This document shows, in pieces, positions 8,335-16,828 of a DNA stretch of 64,000 bases. The translations under genes were made by a program, and so were the position numbers. Origin of the DNA: Glaciecola flavus (lineage in GTDB: Bacteria; Pseudomonadota; Gammaproteobacteria; Enterobacterales; Alteromonadaceae); the NCBI RefSeq assembly GCF_042646125.1, contig NZ_JBHRSW010000004.1, forward strand, positions 372,001-436,000. The letters run 5' to 3'. A model generated the notes under the pieces. That model saw only the letters and a list, made by a program, of their open reading frames with translations. It was not told where the DNA came from and did no database searches. Position 1 is the stretch's first letter; each line of letters opens with the position of its first letter.

Positions 8335-9189
8335 TTGAGCTTTTATACCTTGTTGTTAACAGTTAGTTTTTCTTTGCTGGCCTTTGCCGGCAACTCCTTA
8401 CTTTGTCGATTAGCACTTGCCCATACGCAAATTGATCCTTCGAGTTTTACTTTTATTCGGCTCGGCTCTGGCGCAATTGTGCTTGCCTTAATCGCATTGT
8501 CTCAAAAACAACGTTTTATTGGACAGGGTAATTGGCTGTCAGCCTCCGCCCTTTTTGTGTATGCAGCAGCCTTCTCTTGGTCGTATGTTTCTCTGGATAC
8601 TGGGACCGGAGCCTTTATTCTGTTTGCGACGGTACAAATAAGCATGCTGTTTATCGCCTTTAGTAAAGGAGACAAATTCTCACCTAATCAATGGATTGGC
8701 TTTGTCTTGGCTATTGTGGGTTTAAGCCTATTACTGACGCCCTCTCAAGTCTCTGCGGTGTTATACGCGGTATTCATGGTAATTGCAGGGATGGCATGGG
8801 CATATTATACGATAAAGGGCAAATCCAATCGTGCGCCCTTATTAGTGAGCGCGGATAACTTTCTAAAATCCCTACCCTTCGCCGCGGTTTTAGTAGCATT
8901 TACTTGGCAAGGGATATCTGTTCCTGCAGATGGCGCGCTCTATGCGGTCATATCGGGAGCAGTTACATCGGGCTTGGGTTATGCCATTTGGTATGTATGC
9001 TTACCACACTTGAAATCGTCGAAGGCCGCCGTCCTTCAATTATCTGTGCCTGTGATTGCCACATTTGCCGGTATTTTGTTGTTGGACGAGAGTTTAAGTG
9101 CATTGATGATCGCGGCTTCTTGCATCATTATCATCGGTATTTACATTGCGCTAAAACAGCAAAAATCAAGGGATTCGGCAAGCAGCTAG
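8335..9189 (+). CDS. DMT-superfamily (EamA) permease
   Basis: 284 residues with about ten hydrophobic segments in two repeats, starting LLTVSFSLLAFAGNSLLCRLAL and ending in a second EamA repeat (LSVPVIATFAGILLLDESL). These are inner-membrane exporters of metabolites or amino acids, and the substrate cannot be read from the sequence. The start is TTG at 8335, supported by CAGGAT seven bases upstream. No nearer ATG gives a complete first membrane helix. Confidence 0.8.
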   Translation: MSFYTLLLTVSFSLLAFAGNSLLCRLALAHTQIDPSSFTFIRLGSGAIVLALIALSQKQRFIGQGNWLSASALFVYAAAFSWSYVSLDTGTGAFILFATVQISMLFIAFSKGDKFSPNQWIGFVLAIVGLSLLLTPSQVSAVLYAVFMVIAGMAWAYYTIKGKSNRAPLLVSADNFLKSLPFAAVLVAFTWQGISVPADGALYAVISGAVTSGLGYAIWYVCLPHLKSSKAAVLQLSVPVIATFAGILLLDESLSALMIAASCIIIIGIYIALKQQKSRDSASS

Positions 9190-9228
9190 CTTGAAATACT
9201 AGCTGCATCAACGGTTTTATTCGAAGTT

Positions 9229-10962
9229 TTACATTTGTTCTAGGGTATCAATACCTAACATGGACAAGCCCTGCTTGATTGTTTTCGCACTCAAAGCAGC
9301 AATACTCAAACGACTAGCTTTTATCTCTGCCGTCACTTCGTCTTTTAAAATTGGGCTGCTTTCATAAAAACGCATAAACAGGCTAGCAAGCTCATACAAG
9401 TATGTGCACAGCAAATGCGGACTTGCTTCTTTCGCAAGCACAATCAGTGTTTCTTCAAATTGCAGTAGCTTTACAGCAAGCGCACTTTCATTATCGTTAC
9501 TTATAACAATTTCGGCACTTTGCGATTCTAAGTCTACCTTTGCTTTTCTAAAGATACTTCGAATGCGAGTGTAAGCATACTGTAGGTAGGGCGCAGTATT
9601 GCCTTCAAAAGACAGCATTGCGTCCCAATCAAATACATAGTCTGTTGTACGATTTTTACTTAAATCCGCATATTTTACAGCGCCAATGCCGACCGTCTTT
9701 GCAATATTTGCTAATGCGCTTTCGTTATGAGACAAATCACGTGAAGCGAGCAAGGATGTTGCTCTATCCACCGCTTCATCTAATAAATCAGCTAACTTAA
9801 CCGTGCCTCCTGTGCGCGTTTTAAACGGTTTGCCATCTTTACCTAGCATCATGCCAAAAGGACAGTGTTGGTAGGATTGCTCACTAGTCAAGTAACCGGC
9901 TTTGCGCGCCACTATCTCTGTTTGTTTAAAATGAAGGGCTTGACGGGCGTCGGTAAAAATAAGGGTACGTTGTGCGCCAAGATTCCCACATCGATGACGA
10001 ATAGCCGCTAAGTCGGTTGTTGAGTACAAGTAACCACCGCCAGATTTTTGAATGATGTAAACGGCCGGTTTACCCTCCTTGTCGGCAAGTTCAGGTATAA
10101 AGACGAGCTTGGCACCTTGGTCTTCCTGAGCAATGCCTCGCGCCATCAAATCATCCACTAACGGTGTCAAATCGTCATTATAGGCACTCTCTCCCATAAT
10201 ATGCTCATTTTTGAGGGTGACATTGAGCTTTTTGTATACCTCTTCACTGTGTGACACAGAGACTTGAATAAACTGCTCCCATAAGGCAAGACACTGTTGG
10301 TCCCCACCCTGCAGCTTGACCACATACTCTCTAGCTCTATCGGCAAAGCCCTCTTCATTGTCGAAACGGATTTTTGCTTCACGATAAAAATCTTCTAAAT
10401 CAGAAAGTGCAGTGCTTGCCACCTGATTATCGGCAAGTTTGTCGCTCAAATGGGCGAGCAACATACCAAATTGCGTACCCCAATCACCCATGTGATTTTG
10501 CCGCAGCACATCATGCCCCAAAAACTCCAACACTCTGACTACGGCGTCACCAATGATCGTACTGCGCAAATGACCAACGTGCATTTCTTTTGCTAAATTT
10601 GGCGCAGAGTAATCGACAACCACTTTTTCAGATTTTTGCTTGCTAACGTTTAAACGAAGATCGGCGTTGGCTAGCATCAATTGCGCTGCCAACCAACTTT
10701 TCGATAGATGAATATTGATAAAACCTGGTCCCGCGATTTCACAGTTTTCTGCTAAATCAGATATATCAACCGCGTCAACAATTAACTGTGCAATATCCCT
10801 TGGACTTTTTTTGAGTTGTTTGGCTAAAGCCATCGCGCCATTGAACTGGTAGTCGCCAAATCCCGCTTTTGTACTTTTACTAATGGGTATAGGTGCATTT
10901 TCGACACCTAATTTTTTTACAGCCTGTGTAAATCTTTCTACTAAAAGGGCTTGTATTAACAT
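9229..10962 (-). CDS. argS: Arginyl-tRNA synthetase, class I
   Basis: 577 residues. It has an N-terminal additional domain, the HIGH-like signature HVGHLRSTIIGDAVVRVL, and a C-terminal DALR anticodon-binding domain ending LSMLGIDTLEQM. It charges tRNA-Arg and, as is characteristic of this enzyme, needs the tRNA for amino-acid activation. The gene starts 11 bases after prfC ends on the same strand, so the two are probably cotranscribed. Confidence 0.96.
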   Translation of the reverse strand: MLIQALLVERFTQAVKKLGVENAPIPISKSTKAGFGDYQFNGAMALAKQLKKSPRDIAQLIVDAVDISDLAENCEIAGPGFINIHLSKSWLAAQLMLANADLRLNVSKQKSEKVVVDYSAPNLAKEMHVGHLRSTIIGDAVVRVLEFLGHDVLRQNHMGDWGTQFGMLLAHLSDKLADNQVASTALSDLEDFYREAKIRFDNEEGFADRAREYVVKLQGGDQQCLALWEQFIQVSVSHSEEVYKKLNVTLKNEHIMGESAYNDDLTPLVDDLMARGIAQEDQGAKLVFIPELADKEGKPAVYIIQKSGGGYLYSTTDLAAIRHRCGNLGAQRTLIFTDARQALHFKQTEIVARKAGYLTSEQSYQHCPFGMMLGKDGKPFKTRTGGTVKLADLLDEAVDRATSLLASRDLSHNESALANIAKTVGIGAVKYADLSKNRTTDYVFDWDAMLSFEGNTAPYLQYAYTRIRSIFRKAKVDLESQSAEIVISNDNESALAVKLLQFEETLIVLAKEASPHLLCTYLYELASLFMRFYESSPILKDEVTAEIKASRLSIAALSAKTIKQGLSMLGIDTLEQM

Positions 10963-10973
10963 GAATTATTCTC

Positions 10974-12560
10974 TTATTGTTCTCTGGTCGCGGCAAAGGT
11001 GATATCGGGATAACGTTCTTGAGCCAGTGATAGGTTCACCATAGTGGGGGCAATGTAGGCCAAATTGTCGGCACCATCAATGGCTATATTGGCTTCTGCT
11101 TTGCGTCTGATCTCATCTACTTTTTTATCATCACCATAAATCCAACGAGCCGTTGCCACATTTACGTGTTCGTAGATGGCATCAACATTGTATTCAGCTT
11201 TCAAACGCGCCACGACCACATCAAATTGCAGCACACCTACTGCACCCACAATGAGATCATTATTAATGAGCGGTCGAAAGACCTGGACGGCACCTTCTTC
11301 TGACAGTTGAATCAAGCCTTTTTGCAGTTGTTTTTGTTTCAAAGGATCTTTTAATCGTATGCGCTTAAACAATTCTGGCGCAAAGTTAGGAATCCCCGTA
11401 AACGAGTAATCGTTGCCTTGCGTAAAGGTGTCGCCAATCCGCATAGAGCCATGATTATGCAAGCCAATAATATCACCTGCGTAGGCCTCTTCCAGAAGGG
11501 CTCGGTCGCCAGCCAAAAATGTTAAGGCATCAGATACGCGCACGTCTTTACCAATACGCGTGTGGCGCATTTTCATGCCTTTTTGGTATTTGCCTGAAAC
11601 AATGCGACAGAACGCAATTCTGTCACGGTGTTTGGGATCCATATTAGCTTGGATCTTGAACACGAAACCACTGAATTTATTATCCAAAGCCTCAACCTTG
11701 CCGTGTTCGTTTTCTCGTCCTTGCGGCGCAGGTGCCCATTGAGTCAGGCCATCCAGCATGTGATCAACACCAAAATTACCTAGCGCTGTGCCAAAAAATA
11801 CAGGTGTTATTTGCCCATCTAAAAACAGCTCTAAGTCAAACTCGTTCGAGGCACCCAATACGAGTTCCAGCTCTTCGCGTAACTGACTAGCAAGATCGTC
11901 ACCCACTGCGCGATCTAGCTCAGGATTGTCTAAACCTTTTACAATGTTGACGTCCTGTATTGTATGACCTTGTCCGGTTTGATATAAGATCGTTTCATCT
12001 CTGTGCAGGTGATACACCCCTTTGAACGATTTGCCACAACCAATTGGCCAAGTAATGGGTGCGCAGGCAATATTTAATTCAGTTTCGACTTCATCGAGCA
12101 ATTCTAGTGGATCGCGTATATCGCGATCCAATTTATTCATGAATGTAATGATGGGCGTATCACGTAAACGCGTGACTTCCATTAATTTACGCGTTCTGTC
12201 TTCTACACCTTTTGCGGCATCAATAGCCATTAGGCAAGAATCGACCGCCGTAAGCGTTCTATATGTATCTTCAGAAAAATCTTCGTGTCCTGGTGTATCC
12301 AGTAAGTTTACAAGATGTTCACCGTAAGGAAATTGCATCACAGAGGTAGTAACTGATATCCCCCGCTCTTTTTCCATTTCCATCCAGTCAGATTTAGCGT
12401 GCTGCCCCGATTTTTTACCTTTGACCGTACCGGCGACTTGCAACGCTTGCCCAAACAACAATACTTTTTCAGTAATGGTAGTTTTACCCGCATCGGGGTG
12501 CGAGATGATAGCAAAAGTCCTTCGCTTGTTGATTTCATTAGAAAAATTGCTATCTGCCAT
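10974..12560 (-). CDS. prfC: Peptide chain release factor 3
   Basis: 528 residues, the usual RF3 length. The G-domain motifs are HPDAGKTTITEK (P-loop), DTPGHEDFSEDTYRTL (G3) and NKLDRD (G4). RF3 is the GTPase that removes RF1 and RF2 from the ribosome after peptide release. It lies just upstream of argS. The toxin-antitoxin block starts 119 bases upstream on the same strand. Confidence 0.97.
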   Translation of the reverse strand: MADSNFSNEINKRRTFAIISHPDAGKTTITEKVLLFGQALQVAGTVKGKKSGQHAKSDWMEMEKERGISVTTSVMQFPYGEHLVNLLDTPGHEDFSEDTYRTLTAVDSCLMAIDAAKGVEDRTRKLMEVTRLRDTPIITFMNKLDRDIRDPLELLDEVETELNIACAPITWPIGCGKSFKGVYHLHRDETILYQTGQGHTIQDVNIVKGLDNPELDRAVGDDLASQLREELELVLGASNEFDLELFLDGQITPVFFGTALGNFGVDHMLDGLTQWAPAPQGRENEHGKVEALDNKFSGFVFKIQANMDPKHRDRIAFCRIVSGKYQKGMKMRHTRIGKDVRVSDALTFLAGDRALLEEAYAGDIIGLHNHGSMRIGDTFTQGNDYSFTGIPNFAPELFKRIRLKDPLKQKQLQKGLIQLSEEGAVQVFRPLINNDLIVGAVGVLQFDVVVARLKAEYNVDAIYEHVNVATARWIYGDDKKVDEIRRKAEANIAIDGADNLAYIAPTMVNLSLAQERYPDITFAATREQ

Positions 12561-12679
12561 ACACCAAAAACCCTTATTTACACCTAAATTTACACCCGTT
12601 TATAAAACGCCCCTGCTCTGCTTTCTGGTAGCTAAAGCAAAAGGCGCCGTATTCTATCTAAAAACGTATGTTCTATAAA

Positions 12680-13594
12680 TTAATTATCCAAAATAGTTTC
12701 CAGCTTTTCGAGCTGTTGCTGGTAAGTATCTGAATTTTCGCGTCTAAACTTTTCTAAGTTTAAGAGCTTCCATTTCACAGATGGAAAACTCTGATAATCG
12801 TAAATCGACCAATCTGGCTCCAGACGATTCAAACTCAATAAAAAGGCTTTATCATCACTGTTCAAGCTGGCTTTAATTGTTTCGATAAGTTTTAGCCTTG
12901 TGGCCTCATAATCATCGTAACTAAACTCAATCGTCGTCATGCCTTCGAATTGATTTTCAAACGCTGTACGCTGGTCCAATAAATTCGGAGAGAGCATTTC
13001 ATATGTTGGGCGATTACTGCTGACCAGACCAAAAATAAAGCCTCGCTTTATTTCATCGGTAAAGCCTTCGTTTTCCAGCCCTTCATTTTCAAACAAGAGC
13101 TTTACATCAAATAAATCTCGTGGATGCTGTCTATCCAAGGCAGCACAAATCTTACCACCATATAGCTGTGCCAACGGCACCAGCGGCATGGCGCAAAACG
13201 CATCGAACTGCTCTTGAGCAGCTTCACAAAGGGGCGCTTTATTGGGCTCACCTAACAAGCCCCGCCCTACCATATTCACTTCAATCTTGATGAGTACACC
13301 GCGCTCATCAAGTTGCAGCTTACAAACCTTACCTTTATGCTGAGCCCGTATCGATGGACGCAGTGCTTCGATACGCTCTTTAATCCTTAGCAAGGCCGCA
13401 TTAATGCCTTCTAGTGTTTCATTCCGCTCGGCTATCTCGACATAGGTTAAGTCGATATCCACTGACAGCCTTGGCATATCCCGTACAAAGAGATTGATCG
13501 CCGTACCGCCATGCATGGCAAAGCATTCTTCTTTGGCGACTTCAGGCAGCACATCCAAAAGAAGCCTGACCTGCTTTTTATAAGCTTCATTCAT
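12680..13594 (-). CDS. abiEii: AbiEii-family nucleotidyltransferase toxin
   Basis: 304 residues. Residues 29-48 hold the DNA polymerase beta-like nucleotidyltransferase signature: HGGTAINLF then RLSVDIDLTY, with the metal-binding pair Asp46/Asp48. A second conserved block, LAQLYGGKICAALDRQHPRDLFDV, is typical of AbiEii/AbiGii toxins. In this family the toxin adds nucleotides to tRNA and arrests growth, often in response to phage. The gene overlaps its antitoxin gene by 8 bases on the same strand, the standard type IV toxin-antitoxin arrangement. Confidence 0.88.
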   Translation of the reverse strand: MNEAYKKQVRLLLDVLPEVAKEECFAMHGGTAINLFVRDMPRLSVDIDLTYVEIAERNETLEGINAALLRIKERIEALRPSIRAQHKGKVCKLQLDERGVLIKIEVNMVGRGLLGEPNKAPLCEAAQEQFDAFCAMPLVPLAQLYGGKICAALDRQHPRDLFDVKLLFENEGLENEGFTDEIKRGFIFGLVSSNRPTYEMLSPNLLDQRTAFENQFEGMTTIEFSYDDYEATRLKLIETIKASLNSDDKAFLLSLNRLEPDWSIYDYQSFPSVKWKLLNLEKFRRENSDTYQQQLEKLETILDN

Positions 13595-14375
13595 GAGCGG
13601 CCTCCCCGTTCACTGAATCAAGAGCCTTGGGCACGGTTATCTGGTACTTCGAAACATAAACACCGTCATTCACTATGGCGCGTTTACCTGAGCCCAGATC
13701 AACATTATCGAGGCTGATATAGCTAAGCCAGTCATGGCCTGCCTTATCCGCCAGATACAAAAACAGGCGTTTTACCTTCACGGAAGTACAGCCTTCCAGC
13801 AATTTTTGAACGCTGGCTGGCCGTAGATTGTTTAGCCCTTCCATCAACTCAAATACTTCCAAAAGCGATTGAGACTTAGGAGCCAGATAAAGGCACTCCA
13901 TCACTGCTCGTGCGGGGCTGGATACTTTTACCTTAAAACCCTTATGCTCTATTTCTACTAAGCCAAGTCCCGACGGTAGAAACGATGTCAGCTTACAACC
14001 GACACTGACACCCCAATCTCGCTTTTTAAACCAAAGGGGCAAACTGTCATCCTTGCCACCAAAGAGCTGAACTGATTTAGTCACCAGCTCCAAATAATGC
14101 GCTTTACCCTGCACGGATAGCGCGGTTTTAGCGGCTGGATGCACAGATAGACCTAACTGGCTCTGCAAGGCATAGATACCACCCAGATAGTCCACCTGAT
14201 CGCTATGGCGTATCAGCGCCCCTGTACCGATAGAATCAAACCACTGGCTTCGTTTATAGCGTTTCTGCAAATCAAGGCTGTAGCCCTGATCAGCGAGCCA
14301 TGCCGAAGAAAGCACGACACCCAAAGGCTGAGTGCTGAGCAAATGGTTTAATTTTGACTCGTTTTCGGTACTCAT
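13587..14375 (-). CDS. abiEi: AbiEi-family antitoxin
   Basis: 262 residues. The N-terminal winged-helix region (about 1-90) includes LSSAWLADQGYSLDLQKRY, followed by the C-terminal antitoxin domain with SSPARAVMECLYLAPKSQS, a recurring motif of AbiEi proteins. It neutralises the AbiEii toxin and, through its winged helix, usually represses its own operon by binding inverted repeats. A perfect palindrome upstream at 14439-14453 is a candidate operator. It is the first gene of the abiEi-abiEii pair. Confidence 0.85.
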   Translation of the reverse strand: MSTENESKLNHLLSTQPLGVVLSSAWLADQGYSLDLQKRYKRSQWFDSIGTGALIRHSDQVDYLGGIYALQSQLGLSVHPAAKTALSVQGKAHYLELVTKSVQLFGGKDDSLPLWFKKRDWGVSVGCKLTSFLPSGLGLVEIEHKGFKVKVSSPARAVMECLYLAPKSQSLLEVFELMEGLNNLRPASVQKLLEGCTSVKVKRLFLYLADKAGHDWLSYISLDNVDLGSGKRAIVNDGVYVSKYQITVPKALDSVNGEAAHE

Positions 14376-14438
14376 AGTACCAACCTAACTTACTTTTTAA
14401 ACCGGATCAATCAAAAGGTTTATATTTTTTACTTTTTG

Positions 14439-14453
14439 GGTACTTTAAGTACC
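14439..14453. promoter_or_regulatory. Candidate AbiEi operator palindrome
   Basis: GGTACTTTAAGTACC is a perfect 7-bp inverted repeat around one base, 64 bases upstream of the abiEi start. A further half-site-like AGTACC lies at the start codon itself. Autoregulation by AbiEi at inverted repeats is known for the family. Its use here is inferred. Confidence 0.5.
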
Positions 14454-14479
14454 TAAAAAGACGATATTTTAAACTAAGA

Positions 14480-14617
14480 GCGGCTTTGCCGCCTCATCTG
14501 TCGCCATTGAGACCAGAGGGGGCAATGGCACTTTTGGGGCTCAGCCTTGGCGAGATCAGGAGACAAGATACGCGAAGCATGAGCATTTATGACCATAGGC
14601 CGCTGAGCCCCAAAAGT
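14480..14617. other. Run of three stem-loops between hipA and abiEi
   Basis: Three stems follow one another: GCGGC/GCCGC (14480-14492), GCCATTG/CAATGGC (14503-14529) and a 16-bp perfect stem ACTTTTGGGGCTCAGC/GCTGAGCCCCAAAAGT (14530-14545 with 14602-14617) with a 56-base loop. The rest of the 14376-14798 gap shows no gene I can support. An 82-codon frame across the stems looks spurious. It could be a structured RNA, a decayed mobile-element end or an insertion site. Confidence 0.5.
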
Positions 14618-14798
14618 TCGGGCAGTTAAGCCCCAGCCATGACAAAGGCCAGTCCGGTTAGTGATTCCATAAAATATGTACTTCCTGATAGCCCGTTTCG
14701 ATGGTAAATACATCGCCACCAAGCTCTATATCACGACCCATCCATATACTTAAACGCCTATTTAGTCATTAATTGTGTACACTTTTAATATCCAATTC

Positions 14799-16010
14799 TC
14801 AGCGTAAAGGCACGTCTCGTAAGTGTTTATCGATTGCGTCGATCGTGCCTTTGGTCAGCAGCAAATGGGTTTTCTCTTTCGCCCATACCTCATAAAAGCC
14901 TTCAACCGCTTGCTTTGCTGTGTCCAGTACCAGCTTTTCCGGAAGCATAGCTTTGGCGGCTAAGTGCAATAGCTCGTCGTAAGTAAAATCGCTAAATTTA
15001 TTACTACGACTAACTTTTAGCGCTGCGCTATTATCAGGAATATACGAAATAGTCGAAACAAAATCATAAGCTGGCGCAATGGATGCCGTGCGTTTATCTT
15101 TATAAATCAATGACCAGTTTTTAAGGTGCATGTCAGCATTACCGATTAGTGTATTAAACACTAGCCTACGGATAAACTCGGCAACATCCTCTTCTTGTCC
15201 TTCTATGCCGATAACCTGCGCGATATTGCGCATACTGGCTTTCTTGTATTTATCTTGCGGGTATACGCCAAAAACCTGAGCAAAGTCTTCAATATGAACT
15301 GCTTGCCCATCGGCGCGGTCAAAGCGTTTAATCGCAAAGGCACTATTGCCAAACTTGCCAATGCCTTCAGGGATATTGGCAATCTGATCAATTGGCAGTA
15401 GCTGAGTTTCAGGTACGTCCATACCCAACATGCGCGCCAATTCCATCATTGAATATTCGTTTTCTGGCACAGCCTTAAAGCGAGATGATGGCAATTTCAC
15501 TACCCATGAACCGCCTGTTCCTGAAACTGGAATAGTCAAACCTCCAGCCGCCTGCTGCACCGCTGAAAACTTCAACTGCGCCCCAGCCAATGAAAACCGC
15601 ATAGGCTGTTCTGACGCATCTCCCTCTTCCACCTCTGCATGCACATTAGGTGGTATGGTCTCACCGTCGGCGGGTACGACAGTGATCGCACCTGGTAAGT
15701 CCTGCCCCAACACCCACAGTAAAAAAAACTCACGCGCCGGATTAACATTCGCACGTTCCGCCAGATAATGACGCATTGTCTCTTCTGGCAACAGGTTAGA
15801 GATAAACGGCGTTAGCTTGGTTTGTGTCGGCTTAAAATCCGTAATCAAACCACCCAAAGAGTCCTTAAATCCCAGGCTTAAAACTGGCCGAGCTACGTTA
15901 TTGATATAGTCGTCCGTAAACGCTAATAATGTTCTGTCATGCCCGACATTGGTAATCGTCCCAATCGGCTGACCATAAAGCAGAACATTCAATGTAGACA
16001 CATTACTCAT
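14799..16010 (-). CDS. hipA: HipA-family kinase toxin
   Basis: About 403 residues from the ATG at 16010, which overlaps the hipB stop by 8 bases. An upstream in-frame ATG at 16025 is possible. The N-subdomain (VLLYGQPIGTI) is followed by a PI3/4-kinase-like core: WVVKLPSS (ATP-binding Lys), LIGNADMHLKNWSLIY (catalytic Asp and Asn) and APAYDFVST (metal-binding Asp). Characterised HipA proteins phosphorylate glutamyl-tRNA synthetase or other tRNA synthetases and cause persistence. It is complete and in the usual order after its antitoxin gene. Confidence 0.88.
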   Translation of the reverse strand: MSNVSTLNVLLYGQPIGTITNVGHDRTLLAFTDDYINNVARPVLSLGFKDSLGGLITDFKPTQTKLTPFISNLLPEETMRHYLAERANVNPAREFFLLWVLGQDLPGAITVVPADGETIPPNVHAEVEEGDASEQPMRFSLAGAQLKFSAVQQAAGGLTIPVSGTGGSWVVKLPSSRFKAVPENEYSMMELARMLGMDVPETQLLPIDQIANIPEGIGKFGNSAFAIKRFDRADGQAVHIEDFAQVFGVYPQDKYKKASMRNIAQVIGIEGQEEDVAEFIRRLVFNTLIGNADMHLKNWSLIYKDKRTASIAPAYDFVSTISYIPDNSAALKVSRSNKFSDFTYDELLHLAAKAMLPEKLVLDTAKQAVEGFYEVWAKEKTHLLLTKGTIDAIDKHLRDVPLR

Positions 16011-16326
16011 CGCCGCTATCTTCATCTTCTAGGGCGTCCAGACTATAAGCTGGCGATACCGCTTCCAACTCCCCCCCGCCCACAGTAGAGCGCGTAATCG
16101 ACTTAATAGCTGGCATTGACTTCTTAGGCGCTAAAAACAGCTCCAAATCCAACACACGCGCCAAAGCGATCAAACTGGATACCCGCAAGTCAACGCCGCC
16201 AGACTCAATTTTAGAGATATGGCTTTGCGGCACGCCAGAACGGGCACTTAGCTCCCGCTGGCTAAGTCCCTTACGCGCCCGCGCCTCTCGCAAGCTTTCC
16301 AATATTTGATCGGTTGCATAACCCAT
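16003..16326 (-). CDS. hipB: HipB-like helix-turn-helix antitoxin
   Basis: 107 residues with a Cro/CI-type helix-turn-helix at about 8-65 (REARARKGLSQRELSARSG, then VPQSHISKIESGGVDLR). The acidic C-terminal tail ends DALEDEDSGDE. It should bind HipA and repress the hipBA promoter. TTGATATAC-type repeats lie just upstream. Start ATG 16326. Confidence 0.87.
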   Translation of the reverse strand: MGYATDQILESLREARARKGLSQRELSARSGVPQSHISKIESGGVDLRVSSLIALARVLDLELFLAPKKSMPAIKSITRSTVGGGELEAVSPAYSLDALEDEDSGDE

Positions 16327-16828
16327 ATTTGATATACCTTTACATATCGAATAAATAATATTATCTATAAATATACATCAAACACAACCAAAAGAATCAA
16401 GATTGATATACTTTAATGAATCAAATTAAATGACTTGATATGTTTTGATAGATACCTAGCATCAGACTCAGGTTTAAACACCTCGCGTTTTACGGTACTA
16501 AGCGCTGTAAACAAAAACATTCATATTCTTATATTTGCCCTTAGGATGCCCCCACGGTTCAAACCTAAATTTTCTACGTAACATTAATGTAATTTTTGTT
16601 TAATGTAATCGTAATCAACAACTTGTAATTTCCAACAGGTTGTTAAGATACTTCACGAATAATTTCTACTTCAATTCGTCTATTACTAAAAATTAGTCAG
16701 ACGTCTCCTTTTGAAGATATCAACAACTTAACAACGATTAACAAACCCTCTCTCATCGATTGTGAGTAACGACCATGCTGACAATTTTACTGACTGGGGT
16801 TTTCGACTAATAAAAAAGGTAACTTCAA
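16327..16828. promoter_or_regulatory. Divergent hipB / phoX-like intergenic region with TTGATAT repeats
   Basis: TTGATATACCTTTA (16329-16342), TTGATATACTTTAA (16403-16416) and TTGATATGTTTTGATA (16435-16450) form a direct-repeat series just upstream of hipB, good candidates for HipB operators. The rest, 16460-16828, is AT-rich with no coding potential and forms a long leader of the PhoX-like gene. AAGGTAACTTCAA supplies the ribosome-binding site before ATG 16829. Confidence 0.5.

Noticed and set aside
14474..14722. An 82-codon minus-strand frame between hipA and abiEi
   Set aside because: It runs through the 16-bp inverted repeat and the other stems, has no clear ribosome-binding site, and its composition (many Arg, Cys, Trp, His) is unlike the neighbouring genes.
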